Assembly: GCA_003697085.1 (NCBI GenBank)
Contig: RFFU01000005.1
Location: 1-12,557, forward strand
Direction: 5' to 3'
Origin: Candidatus Hydrogenedentota bacterium
GTDB taxonomy: Bacteria; UBA8481; J006
DNA length: 12,557 nucleotides
In this document: one piece after another, positions 1 through 6,436 of the stretch
Layout of the letters: each line of letters opens with the position of its first letter
Numbering within the stretch: the first letter of the stretch is position 1
The notes under the pieces: model-generated
The model's database searches: none
Told to the model about the DNA's origin: nothing
The model's input: only the letters and a program-made list of their open reading frames with translations
Position numbers and translations under genes: made by a program

Positions 1-43
1 CACTGGTGTCATCCCGAGTTCTCCGTAAGGCGAACGAGGGATC
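1..43 (+). repeat. Dispersed palindromic repeat, family A, copy 1
   Basis: This stretch matches 8441-8483 at all but two of its first 42 bases. It folds as ATCCC (11-15) pairing with GGGAT (38-42), and GTTCTCC (18-24) pairing with GGCGAAC (29-35) through one G-T wobble, around a GTAA loop (25-28). It lies at the window edge and may begin further left. The type resembles the short hairpin repeats that fill intergenic DNA in many environmental bacteria and give spurious ORFs when translated. Confidence 0.8.
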
Positions 44-83
44 CCCTCCGCGTGAAATTCTGCGCAGGGGGACGCGCCAACAG

Positions 84-110
84 GTAGGGCGACCGGCCGG
101 GCGCCCCTAC
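84..110. repeat. Palindromic repeat, GTAGGG...CCCTAC type
   Basis: GTAGGG (84-89) and CCCTAC (105-110) form an inverted repeat around a core containing CCGGCCGG. I know this kind of GTAGGGGCG/CGCCCCTAC hairpin from intergenic DNA of many environmental genomes. No second copy was seen in this window, so membership of a family is inference. Confidence 0.55.
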
Positions 111-155
111 AGTCCGCGATCGGAACGATCCGCCTCCTTTTCTCAACTCTTCTTC

Positions 156-179
156 GCAGGCAAGAGTGTCTGCACTCCA
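156..179 (-). repeat. Dispersed repeat, family B, copy 1
   Basis: Read on the minus strand this is a diverged copy of the GGAGCGCAGGCATCTTGCC element also found at 3697-3721, 8051-8072 and 8600-8623. The full form is a small palindrome, GCAGGCA/TGCCTGC around TCT. This copy keeps GCAG and CTGC but has mismatches in the middle of the stem. Confidence 0.6.
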
Positions 180-183
180 TATT

Positions 184-232
184 CTCCTTTTTCCTTTTGA
201 CTTTTGCCTTTTGACTTTTTCCTTTTTCTTCG
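184..232. repeat. Pyrimidine-rich tandem repeat, 14-bp period
   Basis: Two 14-base units, CCTTTTGACTTTTG (193-206) and CCTTTTGACTTTTT (207-220), stand in tandem and differ only in the last base. They are flanked by degenerate CT-rich sequence on both sides. The tract lies just downstream of the minus-strand phosphorylase-like gene. Its transcript there would be purine-rich, so it does not look like an intrinsic terminator. A purine-rich stretch at about 8562-8594 looks like a decayed inverted relative. Confidence 0.5.
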
Positions 233-250
233 CTCTTGCCCTTCAGAGCA

Positions 251-3200
251 TCAACTCTCGTCTCCAAAATACACATCGATCCGCCGGACCGCGCCGGTGC
301 GGACCTGCTCGGCCGCCTCTCCACGAACCCCTACCGCGGAAAAGGTCTCCCGCCTTCCGTCACGCCAGGTCAAGCGGTATTCCTCCGGTACCACTCCCGC
401 CGAACCGAATGTATCCCGCCGCTTCGGGTTGTGATACACCACCAGCATCCTTCCGAGAAACTTGAAGGCAAAAGTATTTTCCGGAAGCAAAATTTCCCTC
501 CATCCTTCGACGGGATCAAGATACCGACGTCGGATCGGTTTTTTCGTGAACAACCATCCGGGAAGCCGGGGGCGAAGATTCAATCTCAGTCGCGCGCCCG
601 CGCCGCCCCCGTCACGCTCGACGGCAAACGGTTTCTCCCCCGCCACCGCCAGAATCCAGATATGAAGAAACTCGCAGGTAAGCCCGGAGAGACGTGGCTG
701 GTAGGCGCGGCCGTGCTCCGTTGGATCGTGATACGCACTGGACACAATGAACGACGCGCCCTCGAGTGTGCTTCGACCGTAAACCGCCGGATCGAGAAAG
801 GGCATCAACGTCGTCCGCGCATCCCGCCAAAAAGCCTCGCACAGACCGCTTCGGAGGATTTCCAAGAGGTATTTGTATTCCATATGGAGATAAATCGATT
901 CGTTCTCGATCCATCCCCGCGGATAGGCTCCGACGGCCCGCCCCAGTTCGAAGGATTCTCCCTCCATATTCTCGCACGATTTGTACATTCTCAGTTTCCG
1001 ATCGAAGAGCGGCGAGCGGCGCACGGCACGGTAAACGGATTCCGCCTCATGCGGCCGGACCCGCATCCAATGGACGGCCCCCTCGAGAAAGAGCCGCACC
1101 GGGCGCGTCCGGAACCCTTCCACCTTCACCAGCGGCCGGCCGTCCGGATCCTTCTTTCCAAGCGACCGAACCCGCTTCGCATCGCTGACGAAATAGGTGT
1201 AGGGAACTCCCTCCGGTGAAAGAACCTTCTTTCGCAAGGGACCCTCGAAGATTCCATCCAGCATCTCCAACGCCGCTTCGAGAAAGGAACGCAGTCTTTC
1301 CGAATGCAGCCGTCTCTCTTTCCCGGATACCCCCCAGTAGGTCCGCTCCCGGTAGCGTTCCTTGATCGCGTTCGCCTCGTCCCAATAACGAAACGCGGCT
1401 GCGGAAGCGGAATCGGCATTTTTCGAAGACGCAATCCGCCGCCGAATCACCGGCTCCAATTTCTCGATAAATTCCGCCAGTTCCTCGTAAACCGGTTCCC
1501 CTCGTGAGGGCATTTCGTCGAGCACCGAAAGCAACAAAGCAACCGCCTTGCGCAACTCCAATGTTTCGCAGAGCGCCGAGCCGAACAGACCCGGCAAGCC
1601 GTTCATCGAGTCGTTCCAACCCGGCTTGCCCGCCTCCATATCCATTCCGACCCCCGCGGGATCGAGGGTCGCGAGACGGTTCGTGACGATGCAGAGAAAC
1701 TTCACGAAGAGCGAGGTGAGGTAGACCTTGCCTGCCCCGTACTTTGTCCGAACACGGTAGGGATATTTCTTTCGCTTCGCGATCCGCTCCACCTTCGCAG
1801 GATCACGCCACACCGCACCGTACCGCCGGATCTTCCCGCCCGCATCCACACACTTTTCCGAACGCGGCCGAATCACGTCCGGGTCATCGAAAAAGGAATA
1901 GTCGCGTTTTCCGAAGAAGAGCGTTTCCGTCCGCTCCGGATACACCATTCGATAAATATCGATGAGATCGAGATTGTAGTGCCAATGATCGACCCAGAAC
2001 CCCTCGTGGAGTCCGCCGTTCTCGTCTTCCTCGAAATAACGCATCGCCTCAGGCAGGATTACCGCCAGGCTCTCCTTCGGCTCGCCCGCTCGTTCGAAGG
2101 CCATCGCGAGTCCGCCCGGGGTGAAGGGCCGCGCCGTAATCTCCTCGATCTTCCTTCGGGAAGCCGCTTTCGAAAAGCGTCGTTTCAGCCATTTTCGGAA
2201 CCCGACTTCGTCCGCCACGAGATACCGCATCGTCTTCACCTCGAGCGGATTGTAGCCGTCCAACTGGATCAGGTTCATAAACGTCGCCAAATTCGCGTCT
2301 TCCACCTCCGGAAAGAACCAGGTATCCGTTCGGCGATTCTGGAGAACACTTCGGTAGTGCCCGTTTCCCTGCGATAGATACGTCGGCTCGACGACGAAGA
2401 AATGGTAGTCCCGTTCGAGATCGCCGTTCTGGCGCGAATAGATATAAAAGGCGCTCTTTCCCCGCACCGTATCGAAGACCTCCGGCATCCCCCCGCGGAT
2501 AACATTGTCGAGAAAATCCTGTGCGCAGTAGGCATCGAAGACGGGATCCGCCGAGGCCGTAAAGGCGTGCTGCGCGATCTCCTCGAGCACCGCGCGGTTT
2601 TCTTTTTCTTTCCGATCCAAAAACCCGTTCCGCCGCACAAGCCTTCGTATCTCCGTGAAACGATCGTCGGAATCGGCGTACCCGATCAGAGTCGTTACAA
2701 CCGTTTCCTCCGCCGGACCGATACGAAGTTCTCCGGCGCAAAGCGCGCACGGTGTCTTGTTCAACCGATACTGTTTCTCTTTCAAGACCTTCGTCCCCTT
2801 CTCATCGAACCGGTACGGGAAATCGTAATTAATCGCGTCATCGAACACGATGCGCGGGTCGACGATCGCCGTTGCAACATTCTTGGAAACGGGAAGAAAG
2901 AAGTTCCCCCCCTCGATCTTCCCCACCTCCTCCTTGTCATCGGGCGTCTGGCGCAGGCGGAAGACCTCACACCCTGCTATCCGTTCCACGCCCATCATTC
3001 CCTCGATATGGCGTGGAATCCCCTTGATCCTCTGCAGATCGACTCCGGTCGGAAGAACGCGAACCGCACCGTCGAGAAAAGCAATTGTCCGGGAACGCCG
3101 CGTCAGGTTACGGATCGAGAGGCGCCGGACAAGAGCGGCAAAGGGAAGATTGGGAAGCGGAAAGTAATCGATTCGGATTTGCCAGCCGGCCTCCGGATCG

Positions 3201-3568
3201 GTTTCTTCGATCGAAAGGTCGGCGCGACCCATATGAAGAATCTGCGATACCTTCTCCGCCCGCCTTTTCCGGAACGGTTCATACAAGGGTTTTCGAGCCT
3301 CGCGAAGGAAGGTTCGAAATCCCTCTTGAAAGATGCGCATACAGGCCTTGTTGAAGGAATAGAATTCGAGGATCTGGCCGTTCTTGTCCTTGACACCCAT
3401 ACTCGAGACGACCTGGCCGCGATTGACGTAATACAGCCAGAGCGGAACTCCCCATCGTCCCGCGATCCCCGGCAAAAAATTCGAGAAGGGGCGGGCCCAG
3501 TTGTAATTCTCCACGACGAAGCGCCCGGTATCCGAATCGAGATAGAGTCGCGCCTTCCTTCCGCTCAT
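251..3568 (-). CDS. GH94-like (cellobiose-phosphorylase-type) large protein
   Basis: A 1105-residue protein, probably cytoplasmic, since no signal peptide is visible. The N-terminal part (about 15-75) has the SNFLPGIAGRWGVPLW...NRGQ pattern that I associate with very long proteins annotated as cellobiose phosphorylase. A catalytic-type segment follows, with HEGFWVDHWHYNLDLID near 521-537 and GWNDSMNGLPGLFG at about 650-663. In GH94 enzymes the general-acid aspartate sits in a WND motif, which would be D653 here (codon 1610-1612). GH94 phosphorylases cleave beta-glucosides with inorganic phosphate to give a sugar 1-phosphate. Typical members have about 800 residues, so this is a longer, uncharacterised branch and its substrate is unknown. 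It lies 218 bases after treT on the same strand, which suggests a role in glucan or disaccharide turnover. The start at 3568 is chosen for its strong Shine-Dalgarno; an ATG at 3658 would add 30 residues read through repeat-like DNA. Confidence 0.75.
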   Translation of the reverse strand: MSGRKARLYLDSDTGRFVVENYNWARPFSNFLPGIAGRWGVPLWLYYVNRGQVVSSMGVKDKNGQILEFYSFNKACMRIFQEGFRTFLREARKPLYEPFRKRRAEKVSQILHMGRADLSIEETDPEAGWQIRIDYFPLPNLPFAALVRRLSIRNLTRRSRTIAFLDGAVRVLPTGVDLQRIKGIPRHIEGMMGVERIAGCEVFRLRQTPDDKEEVGKIEGGNFFLPVSKNVATAIVDPRIVFDDAINYDFPYRFDEKGTKVLKEKQYRLNKTPCALCAGELRIGPAEETVVTTLIGYADSDDRFTEIRRLVRRNGFLDRKEKENRAVLEEIAQHAFTASADPVFDAYCAQDFLDNVIRGGMPEVFDTVRGKSAFYIYSRQNGDLERDYHFFVVEPTYLSQGNGHYRSVLQNRRTDTWFFPEVEDANLATFMNLIQLDGYNPLEVKTMRYLVADEVGFRKWLKRRFSKAASRRKIEEITARPFTPGGLAMAFERAGEPKESLAVILPEAMRYFEEDENGGLHEGFWVDHWHYNLDLIDIYRMVYPERTETLFFGKRDYSFFDDPDVIRPRSEKCVDAGGKIRRYGAVWRDPAKVERIAKRKKYPYRVRTKYGAGKVYLTSLFVKFLCIVTNRLATLDPAGVGMDMEAGKPGWNDSMNGLPGLFGSALCETLELRKAVALLLSVLDEMPSRGEPVYEELAEFIEKLEPVIRRRIASSKNADSASAAAFRYWDEANAIKERYRERTYWGVSGKERRLHSERLRSFLEAALEMLDGIFEGPLRKKVLSPEGVPYTYFVSDAKRVRSLGKKDPDGRPLVKVEGFRTRPVRLFLEGAVHWMRVRPHEAESVYRAVRRSPLFDRKLRMYKSCENMEGESFELGRAVGAYPRGWIENESIYLHMEYKYLLEILRSGLCEAFWRDARTTLMPFLDPAVYGRSTLEGASFIVSSAYHDPTEHGRAYQPRLSGLTCEFLHIWILAVAGEKPFAVERDGGGAGARLRLNLRPRLPGWLFTKKPIRRRYLDPVEGWREILLPENTFAFKFLGRMLVVYHNPKRRDTFGSAGVVPEEYRLTWRDGRRETFSAVGVRGEAAEQVRTGAVRRIDVYFGDES

Positions 3569-3575
3569 GAACAAT

Positions 3576-3582
3576 CCCTCCC
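3576..3582 (-). promoter_or_regulatory. Shine-Dalgarno deciding the phosphorylase-like start
   Basis: GGGAGGG on the minus strand lies seven bases before the ATG at 3566-3568. The upstream in-frame ATG at 3658 would translate a segment unlike the family N-terminus, so this site fixes the start. Confidence 0.75.
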
Positions 3583-3591
3583 GGTTCCGTT

Positions 3592-3612
3592 TTTCCGACT
3601 CTATATCGGAAA
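3592..3612 (-). promoter_or_regulatory. Palindrome over a possible -10 box
   Basis: A perfect 7-bp inverted repeat, TTTCCGA (3592-3598) and TCGGAAA (3606-3612), encloses TATAGAG when read on the minus strand. TATAGA resembles a -10 box, and TTGCGA 15 bases upstream resembles a -35, although that spacing is short. The palindrome ends ten bases before the Shine-Dalgarno. It could be an operator, a hairpin in the leader RNA, or chance. If real, it gives the phosphorylase-like gene its own regulation, separate from the trehalose operon. Confidence 0.3.
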
Positions 3613-3668
3613 GACGCGAATCGCAATAGAGCGCCGGTCGCGCCGCCGATGGCGCCAATCCGCCAACC

Positions 3669-3721
3669 GTAGGTTGGAGAACCTGCGCTCCACACCTGCG
3701 GGCAAGATGCCTGTGCTCCCA
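3669..3721 (-). repeat. Composite dispersed repeat (families C and B) in the treT-downstream gap
   Basis: The gap between treT and the phosphorylase-like gene holds two elements also found at 8040-8625. On the minus strand, 3697-3721 is a family B copy (TGGGAGCACAGGCATCTTGC), and 3669-3686 reads GCAGGTTCTCCAACCTAC, one base from the perfect hairpin at 8146-8163. The remainder of 3569-3786, apart from the palindrome at 3592-3612, shows no gene, terminator or further repeat that I can support. Confidence 0.7.
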
Positions 3722-3786
3722 GGAATGTGCGTTCCACTTCCGACAGAGAGGCCCGCGGTCCCGGGGTTACGCTTCTTTTTCGCCTT

Positions 3787-5031
3787 TTATCTCGTAATCA
3801 ATCGCTCCGTTGGATACTCCAGTGCGTGCAAGAGAAGCAGCCACCGGCGAAGGTTCTGGGTGACAAGAAATTCGCTGCGGACCCACTCCATTCCGAGCTT
3901 TCCCAATCGCTCGCGCTCTTTCGGATTCGCCAAAAGATAACGGATCTGATACGCGCACCCTTCGGGGGTATGGCAGAGAAGCCCCGTAACGCCGTGAAGC
4001 ACTTGAGCGGGGATACCGCCGACGGCACCGGCCACGACGGCCTTTCCCTTCCACAAGGCCTCTGTAACCGTCAACCCGAATCCTTCCCGAATCGATTTCT
4101 GCAGAACGATCGTGGCACCGCGTTGGAGTGCGTTGATCTCGTGATTCGCATCGGGAGGAAGTTCCAGGACGTGGCAGTCCGGATCGTTTCCGACGGCTTC
4201 CCGCACCTCCCGCAGGACCTCCGCGCCCTCGGGATCGTCCGTCGCGGACCCGCCGGCGAGCACCAGCCGAATGTCATTCGTCTCCTTCGCGATTTTGTAA
4301 GCACGATAGACACCAATCGGATCCTTGAGGCGGTCGTAGCGGGATACTTGAAGGATATACGGTTTGTCGCGCGGAATCCCGAGCCGCTCCAGAACAGCCT
4401 CGACTTCCTCCTCCGTAAGGATCCGGTTTTTTTCCGTCAAAGGATCGATGCTGGGAAAGAAGAGATACTGGGGAATCGGCAGTTGTTTGGCGAAAGCGGG
4501 GAGGCTGAAGATCGAGGCGTCGTATCGTTCGACATAGGATGAGAGAAAGTCCCAAACCCCGGGGGCGGGATGTGAGGCATCGATGTGACAACGCCAGACC
4601 CATTTCCTCGCGTCGCCGTTCTTCTTCAGATCGATCAAGGCGGCCGGCTGAGGGTCGTGGATCGCCACGACATCGGCATCGAGGTTGATCGTCTCAGCGT
4701 TTTTTCGGTTTGTCTGCATATAGATATCGACGTCCGTGGCGGAGAGGCGGACGGGAGCGCCGTGGATGGCGTTGTGCCATGCCTTGGTGACCCGGAAGAA
4801 ATCCGGATTTCCGTGGATCACCTCCCAGCGGCATTCGATCCCGAGTTCATTCATCAGGGGAACCAACCGCGCCAGCATCTCGGCGACTCCTCCGCCGACG
4901 CGCGTCGAATTCACCATCACAAGCCGTTTCCCCTTGAGATGCTCCGCGAAGAAGCGGAGTTCCTCGATCGTCCCCGTTCCGACGAGCGGTGCGTAGTCGT
5001 CGAGCGCGGGGGAAGAGCGAGGTTTATTCAT
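3787..5031 (-). CDS. treT: Trehalose synthase TreT (GT4 glycosyltransferase)
   Basis: A 414-residue cytoplasmic GT-B glycosyltransferase of family GT4. TreT makes trehalose from an NDP-glucose and free glucose, and the reaction can run in reverse. Visible motifs: NSTRVGGGVAEML (41-53), the N-domain glycine loop; HDPQPA (125-130); CHIDASHP (148-155); SRYDRLKDP (230-238), the start of the donor-binding domain; and EGFGLTVTEALWKGKAVV (316-333), with the GT4 E-x7-E pair at E316 and E324. The length matches characterised TreT proteins (about 410 residues). The ATG at 5029-5031 overlaps the stop of the upstream gene by four bases, and GGAGG lies seven bases before it, so translation is probably coupled. 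It is the last gene of the overlapping set and ends in TAA. A related GT4 trehalose phosphorylase or another disaccharide specificity cannot be excluded. Confidence 0.88.
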   Translation of the reverse strand: MNKPRSSPALDDYAPLVGTGTIEELRFFAEHLKGKRLVMVNSTRVGGGVAEMLARLVPLMNELGIECRWEVIHGNPDFFRVTKAWHNAIHGAPVRLSATDVDIYMQTNRKNAETINLDADVVAIHDPQPAALIDLKKNGDARKWVWRCHIDASHPAPGVWDFLSSYVERYDASIFSLPAFAKQLPIPQYLFFPSIDPLTEKNRILTEEEVEAVLERLGIPRDKPYILQVSRYDRLKDPIGVYRAYKIAKETNDIRLVLAGGSATDDPEGAEVLREVREAVGNDPDCHVLELPPDANHEINALQRGATIVLQKSIREGFGLTVTEALWKGKAVVAGAVGGIPAQVLHGVTGLLCHTPEGCAYQIRYLLANPKERERLGKLGMEWVRSEFLVTQNLRRWLLLLHALEYPTERLITR

Positions 5032-5663
5032 TCCAGCGCCTCCAGGATCTCATTCCGAACCCCTTCCAGCGTAAGCATCGTGAGGTCGATGCGATCGAGC
5101 CTTTCCGCCAGATCCGGCCGATTCATCGAGGTTCCGAGCCAGGCGGAGAAATCATTCGTAGCCAGGTCGACACGGATCCGCGCTGTCACGAAGTGATGGT
5201 AGATCGACTGGAGCGAAACCTGTGCGACGGCATCGCGAAATTCCTCGACCGACTTCACCACGATCCCCGTCGGCACGACGACCGAAATCGAACTGCAGAG
5301 ATAGAACGGCGTCCGCGCCGGTCGTGTCCCCGCCGCCGGGTTCTCCTCGATATAATCCTTCAGAACATCGACGATCGTTCCGCGCAGTTCGGCCAGGGAA
5401 TGCTTTCCGCGGATATCGACACCCGCCAATCGCTCCGCCAACACCGGCTCCCCGCACGCGTTATGAACCCAGTCGGCGAAGTCATTGGGATACCGTTCGA
5501 GAAAGAGATGGTGTTCCCGCAAGGTCTGAAAAAGGTGGTGAAAAATCTCGGCACCGCGCGCGGTGCGAATCACCCGCAGGAGCTCGTTGAGATTCCGGGC
5601 CTGTTTGCCGGTCAGTTCCACGAGGTCCGAAGACGTATGGAATCGAAAACTTTCGCCGTTCAT
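5028..5663 (-). CDS. DUF5752-like protein with internal duplication
   Basis: A 211-residue soluble protein of unknown function, without signal peptide or membrane segment. From memory it resembles the family catalogued as DUF5752, which occurs beside trehalose-synthesis genes; I could not check this. The sequence appears to contain two related halves. Residues 40-103 and 154-211 share I-F/Y-HH (H42/H43 and H156/H157), then NDFxxW (60-65 and 170-175), then P-x-LAERL, then D and a final L-x-x-(L/V)R helix. It starts at an ATG overlapping the otsB stop (ATGA), with GGAGG four bases upstream, and its own stop overlaps the treT start. The strict coupling on both sides suggests it is made in step with the trehalose enzymes, perhaps as a partner or regulator of TreT or OtsAB. 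That role is inference only. Confidence 0.8.
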   Translation of the reverse strand: MNGESFRFHTSSDLVELTGKQARNLNELLRVIRTARGAEIFHHLFQTLREHHLFLERYPNDFADWVHNACGEPVLAERLAGVDIRGKHSLAELRGTIVDVLKDYIEENPAAGTRPARTPFYLCSSISVVVPTGIVVKSVEEFRDAVAQVSLQSIYHHFVTARIRVDLATNDFSAWLGTSMNRPDLAERLDRIDLTMLTLEGVRNEILEALE

Positions 5664-6436
5664 TGGTCCTCCGCCGCCAAGATTTCGAGCATTTTGCCGA
5701 GCGCCTGCGGTCCGCTCAAGAAATATCGTGCCCGCGTCGCGATTTTTTTCCCGCGGTCGCGATCCGCTCCGCCGACGAGAATCCCGAAATCCTCTTTCCT
5801 CAATTCCGCGAACGCTTCCTCGTCCGTCACGTCGTCACCCGCGTAAAGAATGACCGCTTTCGGATGAAGGCGGCGAAACCACTTCACCGCGTCTCCCTTG
5901 GTCGGAGCATTTTTCGGTCGGAATTCGAGCACGCAGCGGCCCGAAAGCGTCTCGAATCCCTTCGGCACCCGTTCGGAAGCAAGCGACTCGACTTCCCTTC
6001 GCCGCGCGCGATCAACCTTCCGCGTATGCAGCACGACGTTCGCTCCCTTTCGCTCAATCAAAACACCGGGAAACGATCTTTCCAGAGTTTTTAGACGGAG
6101 GGCCAGACGTCGCGCGCGCGCCAAAAGCGCCGCGTTCCAAAGAACCTCCTGCCGCCGCCCCGGACTCCGACGAACGAAACCGTGCACTCCCACAATCGCC
6201 AGCCCGCTCACGGGAACCAGACGATCGATCTCTTCCAGAGGCCGTCCGGAAATCAGACCGATCTTCGTGTCCGATCGGTCTCGCAGGCGCTCGATGGCCC
6301 GCAGGGTTCTCCTCGGAACACGGGCCGCCTCGGGGGTCGGCGCGATCGGCGCAAGCGTCCCGTCGATATCCAACAAAAGGAGGAGACCGTGACGACGCCG
6401 GCTCCTCCGTATGCGCGTGATCGGCGGCTCCCTCAC
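5660..6436 (-). CDS. otsB: Trehalose-6-phosphate phosphatase
   Basis: A 258-residue HAD-superfamily phosphatase that removes phosphate from trehalose-6-phosphate, the second step of the OtsA/OtsB route. HAD motif I is DIDGTL (23-28), with nucleophile D23 and acid/base D25. Motif II is LISGRP (61-66, S63). The motif III lysine is probably K180 in KGDAVKW. Motif IV is GDDVTDEEAF (200-209), the Mg2+-binding acidic cluster. E. coli OtsB is about the same length (266). The frame is open far upstream inside otsA, but the domain begins at residue 17. The GTG at 6434-6436, overlapping the otsA stop as GTGA, is therefore the natural start. The first 16 residues are very arginine-rich. No strong Shine-Dalgarno precedes the GTG, so initiation probably depends on ribosomes finishing otsA. 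Confidence 0.9.
   Translation of the reverse strand: MREPPITRIRRSRRRHGLLLLLDIDGTLAPIAPTPEAARVPRRTLRAIERLRDRSDTKIGLISGRPLEEIDRLVPVSGLAIVGVHGFVRRSPGRRQEVLWNAALLARARRLALRLKTLERSFPGVLIERKGANVVLHTRKVDRARRREVESLASERVPKGFETLSGRCVLEFRPKNAPTKGDAVKWFRRLHPKAVILYAGDDVTDEEAFAELRKEDFGILVGGADRDRGKKIATRARYFLSGPQALGKMLEILAAEDQ

Noticed and set aside
184-250. Rho-independent terminator after the phosphorylase-like gene
   Set aside because: On the minus strand the tract is purine-rich, with no stem followed by U residues.
3569-3658. 30-residue N-terminal extension of the phosphorylase-like protein
   Set aside because: It crosses the palindrome and lacks a Shine-Dalgarno; the ATG at 3568 has GGGAGGG.
2402-3940. 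512-codon plus-strand open frame
   Set aside because: It lies antisense to the phosphorylase-like gene and treT, shows no domain, and is a by-product of GC-rich codon use.
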